Below, piece after piece: positions 11,281 to 24,174 of a stretch of 64,000 nt of DNA (the stretch's first letter is position 1; each line of letters begins with the position of its first letter). The DNA comes from Oreohelix idahoensis (taxonomy: Eukaryota; Mollusca; Gastropoda; Stylommatophora; Oreohelicidae). The stretch lies in NCBI GenBank assembly GCA_024509875.1, contig JAMPIV010005829.1:186001-250000 (forward strand), in the 5' to 3' direction. A program made the translations under genes and the position numbers. Below the pieces are notes generated by a model. The model was not told the DNA's origin. It saw nothing but the letters and a program-made list of their open reading frames with translations, and searched no databases.

Positions 11281-12648
11281 GGGAGATTGCCATCATAACA
11301 CCGATTTTCAAAAAGGGTGACAATCGACAATGTGGAAACCATAGAGGCATATCCCTTCTGGTAAAATCTACTCTAGAATCCTAGAGCAGAGACTACGACG
11401 CCTAGCTGAGCCACAATTGGATGAGGTTCAGTGTGGATTCCGAGCAAACCGAAGTACTCAAGACCTAATCTTCACACTCAGATAGCTGAGTGAAAAGACC
11501 CTTGAGTATAAGAGTGAGATCCATCTTTGTTTCATAGATCTGGAAAAAACGTTTGACAGGGTCCCCTGGAACAAACTTTGGAACTGTTTGGCAAGGAAGA
11601 ACATTCCAGCACCTCTGACTCATGCTATACAGAGCTTCTACAAGTCTTGCAGAAATTATGTGAGGACAGCAAACCCTAAGTCAGAAGAGTTCTGGGCCAC
11701 CACTGGTGTAAGACAAGGTGATATCCTGTCACCTTATCATTTCATATTCCTCATGTACGACGTCATCAAGGCATGTAAGGAGAGAACAAGAAAGTATTCA
11801 GTGGGGTACTGGAAGATGAGACAGGTCTGTATTTCAGAGCTGGAATTTTCTGATGATATTGCCCTGATTGCTAAATCAGAGGCACATCTCCAATCCAACC
11901 TGCAAGTCTGGAAGTAAGAGCGGGAGAAAATAGGGATGGTCATAAGCAGCTCTAAAACAAAATCCATGGTGATATCACGAGAAGAAAGAAGACATCAGTT
12001 TAAGCTGGGAGAACAGGTCCTGGAGCAGGTCGACCACTTTAAATACCTCGGAGCTATTATAGACCGAAAGGGAGGCATCAAAGAAGAGTTGGCCACTCGA
12101 AAAGCAGCAGCTGGGAGACTTTTCCAGGCCCTAAATCAAGGATTCGTCAACATGAGAGAGGTTGGTAAGAAAACGAAGATGGCTGTATACCGCTCTACCT
12201 ATCTCCCAGTCTTGACATATGGATGCGAGTCATGGGCAATGACTACAAACCACAAAAGTCAGATGCAAACCTCCGAAATTAGGTATCTGAGGAAGGTGGT
12301 TGAAGTAACAATAAGAGACATGGTCCGCAACGAGACGATACGCCAAGGCCTAAAATCCCACTCCCTGCAGACCCAAGTAGAACAGTCCCAACTAAGATGG
12401 TTTGGCCATGTCTGCAGAATGGGAGAAGATCGGCTACCACGACACGCATGAGAAACAAAGAGCCAGGGATCCAGACCCCCAGGACGACCCAAGTCCGCTG
12501 GGAGGACAACATTAGACAATCTTTGAAGGACCGAGTACTAGAATGGAACCAGGCCAGGAGGAAGACAGCCGATAGGATAGTCTGGCGCTCTCTCTTCCAA
12601 ACCTCTACACCTCACGGTAGAAGATGAACGACTAAGTAAGTAAGTAAG
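11281..12648 (+). pseudogene. 5'-truncated RTE-type LINE, reverse transcriptase part
   Basis: The copy starts inside the ORF at the IITPIFKKGDN motif and runs to an (AAGT)n tail. Visible RT motifs are GVRQGDILSPY and, in place of FADD, FSDDIALI, then FKYLGAIIDRKG and the C-terminal CESWAMTT, LRWFGHVCRMG and VRWEDNIRQSL. Lesions against the copy at 50123-53290: a small deletion near 11366, TAA at 11915-11917 (GAA expected), TGA at 12449-12451 (TGG expected) and a 1-bp loss near 12490 that shifts the last 45 codons. The absence of a 3' UTR and the short tandem-repeat tail fit the RTE clade. No TSD was found. Confidence 0.85.
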
Positions 12649-12954
12649 CATGAGACTGGCAACTTCACTGTTTAAAATAAGTTGCCATAGAAACCACGGC
12701 TACATGCTTGGTGCAGGCTTCCTGCAATTGGACACGCTACTGTAGTGGCTCCAGACTCCGTTAGGAGGGCAAAGGAACATAGTGAAAAACACACGGAGAA
12801 GGGATTCGGAGAAATGAAAGAAAAGGGTAAAGAAGACATGAAAAGACCTTGAACGGTTGGCACTAGATTGAAAGGCTCGGTGTGAGTTTACTGAAAGTAT
12901 ATGCGTCACGCTGAGCTAATGAATGATGATTTAAAATCCGTACTCCGCATTTTT
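12649..12954. other. No recognisable gene
   Basis: Short frames on both strands without motifs. Unique-looking sequence between two LINE fragments. Confidence 0.4.
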
Positions 12955-13580
12955 ATTGATCTCTCTTCTTTTTTAACAACCAAAACGTTACAGACTTTCA
13001 TAAATGGGTGCTTGCGTAGAATAGAAGGAATGAAATTGTATGATAAGGTCACTAATGTGGAACTGATGACAAGAATCAGACAAATACTTGTGTAGAGTAG
13101 AAAGATTGAAGTGGTATGACAAGATCACTCATGTGGAACTTATGACAAGAACCAGACAAGTACTTGTGTAGAGTAGAAAGACTGAAGTGGTATGACAAGA
13201 TCACTCATGTGGAACTTATGACAAGAACCAGACAAGTACTTGTGTAGAGTAGAAAGATTGAAGTGGTATGACAAGATCACTCATGTGGAACTTATGACAA
13301 GAACCAGACAAGTACTTGTGTAGAGTAGAAAGATTGAAGTGGTATGACAAGATCACTCATGTGGAACTTATGACAAGAACCAGACAAGTGGTTGCGTAGA
13401 ATAGAAGAATTGAAGTGGTATGACAAGATCACTCATGTAGAACTGACGACAAGAAGCAGACAAATGCTAGTGAAACATAGGATGAGAAGAGGACGCTGAA
13501 GATGGCTCGGGACAGGAAAGACCTGGCATAAGTTTGTTGAAGGCTTTTGCTCCTTTGCTGGAAGGTGATGAAGATAATAC
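12955..13580 (+). pseudogene. LINE family B, 3' coding region with internal tandem expansion
   Basis: The plus strand reads KTLQTFINGCLRRIEGMKLY, then DKVTNVELMTRIRQILV, the region after the RT core of a non-LTR element (thumb or linker). After the 76-bp array it resumes as LVKHRMRRGR and ends TGKTWHKFVEGFCSFAGR, followed by stops and a GATGAAGAT tail. The ending matches 15484 and 16498. The array destroys the frame because 76 is not a multiple of three. Confidence 0.75.
13020..13475. repeat. Six 76-bp tandem units made from LINE B coding sequence
   Basis: Units start at 13020, 13096, 13172, 13248, 13324 and 13400, each exactly 76 bp. The four central units are nearly identical. The first and last are the most diverged and join smoothly to LINE sequence on their outer sides. 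The array arose inside the LINE copy. Confidence 0.92.
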
Positions 13581-14291
13581 TCTTTTCTGGAAATAAAACA
13601 GTAAATAAATCTACTAGAAATTAATAAAATAGCGAGTTCACCGATCAGCTGTAGTGAAAGTCACAAACGTATCCGCTAATATGTCAGGCTAACTTCTATT
13701 TTTTCACACCCGCATATTACCGACAGCGCGTCAGTGTGAAAACTAATGCGAAATTTCTTCTCCAGGCGTCACTGCAATTTGTCAGTCGAGTCTAGAGCCT
13801 GTAGGATTCAGACAAGTAAACAAGATGTCTGACAGTTGGCAGATATCCCTAGACAATTAAACTGACAAATGGTTGGCCGAACATGTTGATGCAGGCATAT
13901 GCACGACAAATTGCGAGACATCATTTTAGAACAAGAGCACCCATAGTGGGGACACTGGATATAGATGAGTGAGAGATACTGAGAACAATTAATGATATCT
14001 GTTAGAGAATGACAGCGCAATAGATGAATCATCAAGGTTAAGACTGTTGAAATTTGGCATTAAACGTAAGGCAAGCGGAGATGGACGTATGAGAGGATGT
14101 ATCCGTCGTGTATACAACCAGCGAGCTTCAGGAACAGTAAACAATCACACTCTTCGACATATACTGAGGGAGACTGACCATATGTGGGTTTACCCGGAGT
14201 GCAATGATGTCGATTCTGTTCAACAATAACAACACTTTTAGAACAACGTTTCTTAACTTCTTAGAGATCCGGCCCGTCTGTACAGCATTTT
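13581..14291. other. No recognisable gene
   Basis: A 60-codon plus-strand frame at 14047-14229 is basic and motif-free. Nothing else stands out. Confidence 0.4.
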
Positions 14292-14302
14292 AAGAAGCCT
14301 CG

Positions 14303-14745
14303 TGGGGGGTCGGAGTGGCTCGGAGGTATGGTGTCCGCCTCTAATTCTAAAGGTACCGGGTTGACAGGATAGGGGATATATTTGATGGACAGTGGTTCCT
14401 AATGATGTCCTTCTCCCCCCTGATCTCCTGGGTTATGAGATCGGATGCCTCGTCTTCTCGGATAAAGGGGAAAAAATAGGTCCCTTGTGCACTTTGCGCA
14501 CGTTAAAATTCCCTCGGCAGTTGGAAATCGTAAAGAGTAGGCCATACGGCTGCTGCCCTGGCGAAATTTAGAAACTAGGAAATCTATCCACTACAAAAAT
14601 ATTTATAGAATGTGTCATTCCTCTTTACACACACCGGGGTCCTCGCTGTACTGAGATCCTCCTTGTGTGATCTAAGGGAGTAGATCGGAGCACTCATGCA
14701 GTTGTCCGTGTGCAATGAAGATAGTCTTTAAAACCAAACCAAACC
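14303..14745 (+). mobile_element. tRNA-like SINE, 443 bp, with 11-bp TSD
   Basis: The exact repeat AAGAAGCCTCG at 14292-14302 and 14746-14756 flanks the copy. The head GGAGTGGCTCGGAGGTATGG resembles a pol III A box, and GGTACCGGGTTGACAGGAT about 40 bp later resembles a B box of a tRNA gene. The copy ends in an AAACC-type repeat (AAACCAAACCAAACC). Head, body, simple-repeat tail and TSD make this a tRNA-derived SINE retroposed by a LINE. The partner LINE is not evident here, since the RTE tail is AAGT rather than AAACC. Confidence 0.88.
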
Positions 14746-14756
14746 AAGAAGCCTCG

Positions 14757-15483
14757 CACCCCATTATCTTTCAACTCGTAAAATATGCCAGAACTGCGAA
14801 AAAAGAGATAAAAGTATATATTTTTTTACATGAAATGAAAAGAAAAATTCCATTTAATTTATATATTTAAGGCGTGTGTTAAGTGACGAAACTGCAGTGT
14901 AGTAGGCCACGGGCACAATTTAAGTTGGGCCCTCCTTGTACAATGGGCTAAACGACTATAATCAATCTTCCGCAAACCTGTAAACAAAATGTAACAGCAG
15001 TAGAACGTCGATTATCCGAAATTAAATAGTAATATAAATTAAGATTCATTATAATTGCAGTCTGGCTGAGGAGTAGGGATCGAAGAGGGAAGGCAAACCC
15101 GGTCCCCAAAAATGCCGTGCGGAAGTCGGATGTGTCTGCCGAAAGGTGCAAATACCGCAGCTTCGCAACCAACGTCCTTTTCAGGACGAACGAGGAAGAA
15201 GAAGAAGTTTATGTCTGCTTATGCTTTTAAAAGTGTGATTTATAATTGAATCTATGTTAAACAATTAAGTAAGTTAAAAATAATATTCCATATTTCAAAA
15301 TACAGAAGTAATAACCTTGCGTAGAAAAACCTAATTTCAGGCCTACACTTTGTCTCGTATAAACTGGGTATTCTCGTGTATGTTTGATTATCCGAACCAT
15401 TTAATTAAACGAACCAGCCCTGGTCCCAGTTAGTTGGGATAATCTACGCTTTACTGTTCTTACTTTTCACCACTAGTACTCAT
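14757..15483. other. No confident gene
   Basis: AT-rich. The stretch 15060-15210 ends in GAGGAAGAAGAAGAAG and could be a LINE 3' end, but I cannot align it to a named protein region. Confidence 0.3.
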
Positions 15484-15600
15484 CACCTCCGCAAGGAGCA
15501 TAGGCCTTCAACAATTTTGTGACAGGTCCTCCTGTGCTGTGCCATCCGCCCGAGATCTTTCCATGTCTCCTTTATTGCTTTCCTTTATGACCCCAGAAAC
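15484..15600 (-). pseudogene. LINE family B, 3' terminal fragment
   Basis: The minus strand reads AIKETWKDLGRMAQHRR, then TCHKIVEGLCSLRR and two stops. It keeps the in-frame terminal 30 or so codons of family B, truncated at its 5' side. Confidence 0.7.
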
Positions 15601-15671
15601 TGGGTCATGCTATAATAAGGTTGAACAACGGAATAAAGATGAGGGACACTTCCGAGCATTAGGTTCCGACG

Positions 15672-15773
15672 CCCACTGGGAGCTTGGGCCCACTTGGAAC
15701 TGGGGCCCACTGGGGGCTGAGGTCCACTAGGAGCTGGATCCCACTAGGAGCTGGGTCCCACTGGGAGCTGGGG
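15672..15773. repeat. Six 17-bp minisatellite units
   Basis: The unit CCCACTGGGAGCTGGGG is repeated six times without spacing changes and with several substitutions per unit. It is GC-rich in an AT-rich setting. A run of 22 T follows at 15902-15923. Confidence 0.9.
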
Positions 15774-16497
15774 CCGACAAGACGTACTCTGTCAACCCAG
15801 GGAGCAGTTACGCAATTTTATGTGTTGAGCTTGGAAAAATGGAAAAAAACTGGTCGTTAGTCACATGAAGTATGGGTGCTTTTCTGAGAAATTGGCAGCG
15901 GTTTTTTTTTTTTTTTTTTTTTTCATGTAGATGTGACTTTATAACCAGCACCAACATTAGTAACTTTTAAAAATAGGGTTCATATTTTAAGTACTAAATA
16001 TTCATTGGATTCACAAAATCAGTGTTTTTGTTTTTTTAACACATAAATTTGAATTATGTGTATTATATTAAATGATGATTCGTATTATAATATATATGTC
16101 ATGTATCGCATACTCATACGGGGGTGCAAGCACACCTGGTTAAGCAGCACTCTTTTATAATGAAGAGGATAAACGCGGTACAACAGTAACAGATCATATC
16201 AAGTGCCATCTCCACAGTAAAGGTTGACTGCAATGGATCTTCGGTATTGTCTTACTCTAGTGATGGTAAATAAATAAATAACTGTAATTAACAGGCACCC
16301 GTTGGACAGACAGGAGGACACCAGACAACAGCAAAGAAATATAAGTGATAGGCGTACCGGAAATCGAACAGAGGACGATCCAAATGGCGCCATCGCGCCT
16401 TGTTAAAGTAAATCGTGAAAGGACGCACGGCCAGTTCTGGACCCCTGTTTTGGTGCTACAGTAATAGACTTTCTGTTTTTAATCACGAACTTTCATC
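15774..16497. other. No recognisable gene
   Basis: AT-rich with a T-run at 15902-15923. Minus-strand short frames have no motifs. Confidence 0.4.
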
Positions 16498-16612
16498 TCC
16501 CTAAGGAGTAAAGGCTGTCAACGAATTCATGCCAAGCCTTCCTTCCTTGTGCCAATCGCTCAAGGTCTTTCAGTGCCTGCTTGACACCTATCAAGTCTGT
16601 CCCCAGTTTTTT
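16498..16612 (-). pseudogene. LINE family B, 3' terminal fragment
   Basis: The minus strand reads GTDLIGVKQALKDLERLAQG, then RKAWHEFVDSLYSLGR and a stop. This is the same terminal region as 15484-15600, from an independent copy. Confidence 0.7.
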
Positions 16613-16759
16613 TTTCCTTGTTTTTTTTTTTCAGTCTGAGTTAAAGATATAGGACAATAACAGCGGAGAAAAGATGAAGGATAGTTTAACAATATGACAA
16701 GAAATTCATTTCATTAAATTTGTTTCGTCCCCTACGGAGCATATGGCACGCACAATAGC

Positions 16760-16945
16760 TGGCCCTCTTGCGGGAAGCCTGTGTCAAAGCCTTCGTGATC
16801 TTGTAGTAGTAGGTTCTGCAGTAGTCTGTTTTACAAGAGGAGTTTGCCAGCCCAAATGAAAAATTTCATATAAGTCTCCTCTTACGACATGCTTGAAGCG
16901 CAGTCGCCATATTCTTTCTATGTCTCGCAGGAGACCCCCCGGGCA
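16760..16945 (+). repeat. SINE-like conserved core, copy 2
   Basis: Contains TTTACAAGAGGAGTTTGCCA, GCCC, TCTCCTCTTACGACATGC, CATATTCTTTCT and GGAGACCCCCCGGG in the order seen in the copies at 9670 and 61160. The A/B-box part is not recognisable. Confidence 0.5.
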
Positions 16946-17189
16946 CTAACAGTGTATGAAACAGCCAACAATAAGAACGCTAAACAGCGCTAGGGACCGG
17001 CGGCTGAGGACATGCATTGTCGCCCACGTAGTCGGTACTGTACTTGAAGACAGAATAGAATAATGCTAACAAACTCAAAATATTAGAGATGTTGCTGTGG
17101 AAGTAAGTTAAGACACTGACGGGATCGCTATATTGATCGAGTTAAATATCTTCTTTTATTAGATTAGTTTGAAGTAACAATTGTATGCC

Positions 17190-17244
17190 TGCGAAATACT
17201 ACTACTACTACCACCATCTCTACTACTACTATTACTACTACCAT

Positions 17245-17343
<99 letters not shown>

Positions 17344-17588
17344 ATCACTACTACTACTACTACCATCAGTACTACTACTACTACCATCACTACTACTACT
17401 ACAACTACTACCGTCACTACTTCTACTACTACTACTACCATCACTACTACTACTACTACTACCATCACTACTACTACTACTACTACCATCACTACTACTA
17501 CTACTACTACCATCACTACTACTACTACCATCACTACTACTACTACTACCATCACTACTACTACTACTACTATTACTACTACTAACAT

Positions 17589-17621
<33 letters not shown>

Positions 17622-18077
17622 CATCACTACTACTACTACTACTATTACCATCACCACTACTACTACTCCTACCATCACTACTACTGCTACTACTACTACT
17701 ACCATCACTACTACTACTACCATCACTACTACTGCTACTACTACCATCACTACTACTACCATCACTACTACTCCTACTATTGCCACCAATACTACTACTA
17801 CTACTACCATCACTACTACTACCATCACTACTACTACTACTACCATCACTACTACTACTACTACCATCACTACTACTACCATCACTACTACTACTACTAC
17901 TACCATCACTACTACTACCATCACTACTACTACCATCACTACTACTACCATCACTACTACTACTACTACCATCACTACTACTACCATCACTACTACTACC
18001 ATCACTACTACTACTACTACCATCACTACTACTACTACTACCATCACTACTACTACTACTACTAATATTACTTCTAA
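17190..18077. repeat. Trinucleotide (TAC/ACT) array, ~0.9 kb
   Basis: A pure TAC run of about 105 bp near 17240-17343 passes into an irregular mixture of ACT, ACC and ATC triplets. The long frames over it on both strands (Thr/Ile, Tyr, Leu, Val) exist only because the repeat has no stops. They are not genes. Confidence 0.97.
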
Positions 18078-18232
18078 TACTTCATCTGCTACCCCGAGGT
18101 GTAGAGTTTTGCCAGAGAGAACGTCATACTATCCTATCGGCTGTCTTCCTCCTGGCCTGGTTCCATTAAAGTCCTCGGTCCTTCAGAGATTGTCTAATGT
18201 TGTTTCCCAGTGCGCTCTGGGTCGTCTCATGC
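18078..18232 (-). pseudogene. RTE LINE 3' fragment abutting the trinucleotide array
   Basis: The reverse complement matches the end of the RTE family: GACGACCCAGAGCGCACTGG, then ACATTAGACAATCT, then CTCTACACCTC. On the minus strand the LINE end runs directly into AGTATTAGAAGTAATATTAG and then the TAG/TGA triplet array. No AAGT tail is left. Confidence 0.8.
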
Positions 18233-18269
18233 GTAATACAGAAATACTCGTATTATTTAAGAACAATAA

Positions 18270-18912
18270 AGTATAAGTCGTTTTTTTCCCATTGAAGATA
18301 TTACATATTTAAGGTAATTTTTTTTAAGGTATCATACATTGCAGGCCTCTATTTTTTTATTAAAGATATCACACATTTAAGGCCTGTAGTCGTTTTTGTT
18401 GAAGATGTGACACATTTAAGACCTCATTTTTTCTTTCTTTCTTTTAAATTGAAAATATAACACACTTAAGTCCTCTAGTCGTCTTTGTTTACGATATAAC
18501 ACATGTAAGGCCTCATTCTTTTCTTTCTTTCTTTGGATTAAATTGAAGATATAACACATTTAAGGCCTTTAGTCGTTTTTTGTTGTTGAAGGTATAACAC
18601 ATTTAAGGCCTTTAGTCGTTTTTTGTTGTTGAAGGTATAACACATTTAAGCAGGGCCGTAGATACGGGGGGGGGTGGTTAACACCCCCCTCCCCCTTTTA
18701 AGGAGGAAATTATACTGTACCGGTACCAAAATAGTGCGTTAAAAACATTTTTTTAATAACCCCCCCATATTAAGTCCTATCTACGGCCCATCATTTAAGG
18801 CCTCTAGTCGTTTTTGGCGAAGGTGTCAGGCATCTAGTCTTAACTGAAGAAAAAACACTTTTATAAGGTAAGGTTTTTATTAAACAGAACACACATTTAA
18901 GGCATCCAACCA
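18270..18912. repeat. Degenerate ~50-70 bp tandem repeat
   Basis: About eight irregular units share AACACATTTAAGGCCTCTAG followed by TCGTTTTTGTTGAAGATAT, with CTTT-rich expansions in some. The last units are split by the MITE at 18651-18791. Confidence 0.8.
18651..18791. mobile_element. 141-bp hAT-type MITE with 8-bp TSD
   Basis: The left end CAGGGCCGTAGATACG and the right end CTATCTACGGCCCA are inverted (GGGCCGTAGATA shared). The exact 8-bp repeat CATTTAAG lies at 18643-18650 and 18792-18799. The length and TSD size are those of a non-autonomous hAT element. It lacks coding capacity. Confidence 0.85.
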
Positions 18913-19742
18913 CCTGTGTTTTTATTTCTTATTCCTTGTCTTTTTAATTATCTTAATCCGGATATACTGTAGGCCTATGTAAATAGGGACCTCATAGATT
19001 GTACCTGTTGCAGTGCATAAAAATATCGCCAACGCTTAGTTCGAGATCGATCCCAACTTACTTTAATTTCACAGCTATGCGATTTTTTTTAAAAGGATTG
19101 ATCGAGCTTGTTCAAATCAGTCCTTCTATTAAATCTAATTCTATAACTTTACAGGAAAGAGCCGGCAGTTATATTACAATAACGGGCTCACAGAGGCATG
19201 TCTAGAATTGATTAAACATATATATCTTGGAACTTACGTTTACTTGAAGTGTAGTCTAATAAACAAAACCAAGCAACACTTGCACAAGTTTGTTTACTTC
19301 TTGAACAAGGAAAACGCAGAAAAAAATACAGCCTGCTGTGTGAAAGAATCACAAGAGCACATAAACACACATGTCTAGGGTTAACTTCACTTGAACTAAA
19401 CTTCGTGCTAAATTCTTATCCAGCGTTGACAGCTTTGAGGCGAAGGACTACTTCCTCACGGCTACATTTTGATCCCGTCAGCAGCGGTGAAGCGCATATT
19501 CGCCGGCAAGAGCCGAGATGTTCACGCAGCTCTCGTCGATTTTCGTTGCCCGCTTCTAATGAAATCAATAGACCATAAAAGAATGTCATTCAATTTCACT
19601 CGATTCGCGGAATGGCTGTAATTATAAACAATTTTTTTCTTCGGGTTATATGTTAAATGTTGGTAGCGACCAACAACAAAAAAATAAATAATGTCATGTT
19701 TCAGAAGACATGCCTCTGTCTTTTATTTAATTCAAATGAGCT
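18913..19742. other. No recognisable gene
   Basis: AT-rich with one GC-richer patch at 19420-19560. No frame with a motif. Confidence 0.4.
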
Positions 19743-19754
19743 TTATATTTTGGT

Positions 19755-21800
19755 AACTCCGCCTAGGCCGGTCCCAAGCCAGGCTGAAAAAGGAGGAAGG
19801 CGGCCTGCATGGAGGCCGTAAGGAGGCAGCCCCTCCATTATGCAAAGGCACAACAGGCCAATCACCTGTTTGTCTTAAAAACCAGATTACGAGAAACATA
19901 AGAGAGAAAACCGGACTGATTCTAAAGTCGACGAACTGGAACGGACTACGACTTACGGAACATGGAACACAAGAAGTATAAATGGGAAGGAAGAGGAGCT
20001 GGTGGAAGAGATGAGGAAAGCCAAATTAGAAATCCTGGCTTTAACAGAAACAAAGAAAAAAGGACAAGGAGTTATGGATCTCGATGGCGACACGCTGCTC
20101 TACAGTGGTGTACCCATATCTGAAAGAGCTAAAGGGGGCGTGGGTTGTATGTGGCCAAAAACCAAAGGGATAGTATCAAGGGATGGAACTTTGTCTCGGA
20201 ACGCAGTGAAAAACACAGAACAACAACCTGATGACATGGAAACACTCTGGCTGAAATTCAAGGACATCATAAAGACAGCTGCAGCAGAAGCATGTGGTGA
20301 AGTTCGACTTGGGAACAAGAGACAGAGGACACCTTGGTGGACAGATGAGGTTAAAGAGAAAATAAGAGAGAGGACAAAGGCATGGAAACAATACTTAGGA
20401 GCAAAAAACACATCAGGAAAAACAGAGAAATACAGAGAATATATGATACTCAGAACAGAAGCAAAGAACAGGGTGCTAGCAGCAAAACATAAGTCCTGGG
20501 AAGAATTTGGAGAAAAGCTAGAAAGCGATGCGCAAGAAAACCAGAAAGATTATTGAGGAAGGAAAAACAGTGCCCTCTTAAATTTAAAAAGGACAAGCAA
20601 GGCAAATTGCTTACTGCCCCAAAAGAAGTAACGGAAAGATGGAAAGAATATTTTTCAGAGCTCCTGGATGGTGAGCAAGGTCAAGCATCAGAAATGATAA
20701 CCACTGACACATAAGGGGAAAGAAATGGTGATAAAGATGACATAAAGATGGAAAAACTGAAGGCAGCACTGGCGAAAATCAAGATATGCAAAGCAGCAGG
20801 ATAAGATGGCATAACACCAGAAATGGTTAAGTACATGGGAGCAGCAGGCGACCTATTACTCCTAAGGGTCCTACAGGGAGCTTGGTGCAACAAGACCATA
20901 CCAAAGGATTAGGAGATTGCCATCATAACACCAATTTTCAAAAAGGGTGACAACCGACAGTGTGGAAACCATAGAGGAATATCCCTTCTCGGTGTCCCTG
21001 GTAAAATCTACTCTAGAATACTGGAGCAGAGACTCAGACGCCTAGCTGAGCCACAAATGGATGAGGTCTAGTGTGGCTTCCGAGCAAATCGAAGTACGAA
21101 AGACCTAATCTTCACACTCAGACATGAGTGAAAAGGCTCTTGAGTATAAGAGTGAGATCCATCTTTGCTTCTTAGATCTGGAAAAGGCATTTGACAAGGT
21201 CCCCTGGAACAAACTCTGGGACTGTTTGGCAAGGAAGAACATTCCAACACCTCTGATTCATGCTATACATAGCTTCTACAAGTCTTGCAGAAATTATGTG
21301 AGGACGGCAAACCCTAAGTCAGAAGAATTCAGGACCCCCACTGGTGTAAGACAAGGTGATATCCTGTCACCTTATCTTTTCATACTCCTCATGGACGATG
21401 GCATAAAGGCATGTAAGGAGAGAACAAGAAAGTATTCAGTGGGGTACTGGAAGATGAAACAGATCTGTATTTCAGAGCTGGCATTTGCTGATGATGTTGC
21501 CCTGATTGCTAAATCAGAGGCACATCTTCAATCCAATCTGCAAGTCTGGAAGGAAGAGCTGGAGAAGAGAGGGATGATCATAAGCAGCTCGAAAACAAAA
21601 TCCATGGTGATATCACGAGAGGATCCAGACCTCCAGGACGACCCAAAGTCCGCTCGGAGGACAACATTAGACAATCTTTGAAGGACCGAGGACTAGAATG
21701 GAAGCAAGCCAGGAGGAAGAAAGCCGATAGAATAGTATGGCGCTCTCTCTTACAAACCTCTACACCTCACGGTAGAAGATGAACGACAAAGTAAGTAAGT
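19755..21800 (+). pseudogene. RTE LINE copy with two internal deletions, TSD present
   Basis: The 5' end (AACTCCGCCTAGGCC) matches that of the full copy at 50123, and the 3' end is an AAGT tail. The 12-bp repeat TTRTATTTTGGT at 19743-19754 and 21801-21812 differs at one base, so the whole insertion is bounded. A frame at 20002-20556 starts in the endonuclease region and jumps from about residue 65 to the post-endonuclease linker, having lost some 600 bp. A frame at 21124-21681 keeps KAFDKVPW, GVRQGDILSPYLF and LAFADDVALI of the RT. About 480 bp between the thumb region and the GRPK motif is then missing. Further stops and shifts lie at 20556-21124. Confidence 0.85.
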
Positions 21801-21812
21801 TTGTATTTTGGT

Positions 21813-22214
21813 GGCGTTTAAAGTCATAGACGCCCAAAATCTCTGTTCCATTGATAGATAGTTAAAACTGTACGCAGTTCCCTTGTTTGGTACATTTCAC
21901 GATCTGTTCTGCTTGGTGAGCTGAAGGATTATGAAGACGACAGCGACGAAAGTGATGATGATAATGCTGACGGCGACGACAATGATGATGATGGTTCAAT
22001 TTAGTTAAATATTTTTTCTTTAAAATCAACACAAAAGAAATATTATTAAAATGTTCTGACATACCATAATTCAGTTTAGTTGAATTTTTTTTTTTTTAAA
22101 GAATCAAACGATTATTATTATTATTATTAAAGTCAAAGAAGAAACAAATTACAAGGCCTATAGTGAAACACGATGTCTGAAGCAAATGACATTAGTTACA
22201 AATTACTAACATAA
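21813..22214. other. No recognisable gene
   Basis: Contains a GAT/GAC-rich patch at 21940-21995, a T-run near 22086 and a short TTA repeat at 22112-22128. Confidence 0.4.
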
Positions 22215-22690
22215 AGAAGGCTCAATACCTTCCATCTACGGTGTCTACGCCACATCCTCGGTATTTTGTGGAAAGACAAAGTGACAAATGTCGAGGTGCT
22301 GGCCTTCAAAGCATGTATACACTGCTTAGACAGCGCAGACTACGCTGGATTGCCCATGTCCGCCGGATGAAAGATGGTTGTGTCCCAAAAGATATCTGCT
22401 ATGGATAACTGGCAGATTGCAAAAGAACAGTTGGGCGATCGCAACTGTGGTTCAAAGATGTGTGCAAGAAAGACATGAGGGCACTGGACATAAATCCAGC
22501 AACCTGGAAGGATGAAGCTGCCGATCGCACCAAGTGGCGATGCTCTCTATGGCGCCACCTCAGATTGGGCGAAAAGAAGCTCTCACGGCAAGCAGAAGAG
22601 AGGAGAAAACGTCGAAAGAAACACCAGGAAAATAAGCAGCTGAGGGCTGTCACCCCAGGGGCGCATTCTCATAGTCAGTTATGACTGAAG
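22215..22690 (+). pseudogene. LINE family C, C-terminal fragment
   Basis: The frame begins LNTFHLRCLRHILGILWKDK, then VTNVEVL, continues frameshifted through the QRRLRWIAHVRRM region, and finishes at 22684 with DINPATWKDEAADRTKWRCS followed by a Lys/Arg/Glu-rich tail. This is the region downstream of RT in a Jockey/CR1-like non-LTR element. The last open piece, 22460-22684, is 74 codons. The 5' part is absent and at least two shifts are present, so it is dead. Clade assignment is tentative. Confidence 0.7.
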
Positions 22691-24035
<1,345 letters not shown>

Positions 24036-24174
24036 CTTCACGAGTAATAATCTAATTGCATTATTCATGTGTACGGAGCATTATTCCGCTCAGTTCTTGT
24101 AGAACAGCAAATTTCTATGCTAATTATGTGTGAGTTATTGGCATTCGAAGTATACATAATTTGTTTAAACCTCC

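Noticed and set aside
11281..12648. TSD for the 5'-truncated RTE copy
   Set aside because: Flanks compared by eye show no credible direct repeat.
13020..13475. Regular array considered as CRISPR
   Set aside because: Units are directly tandem with no spacers, derive from LINE coding sequence and lie in a eukaryotic genome.
17185..18276. 363-codon Thr-rich and other long frames on both strands
   Set aside because: They lie on a TAC/ACT/ACC/ATC array that contains no stop codons; not genes.
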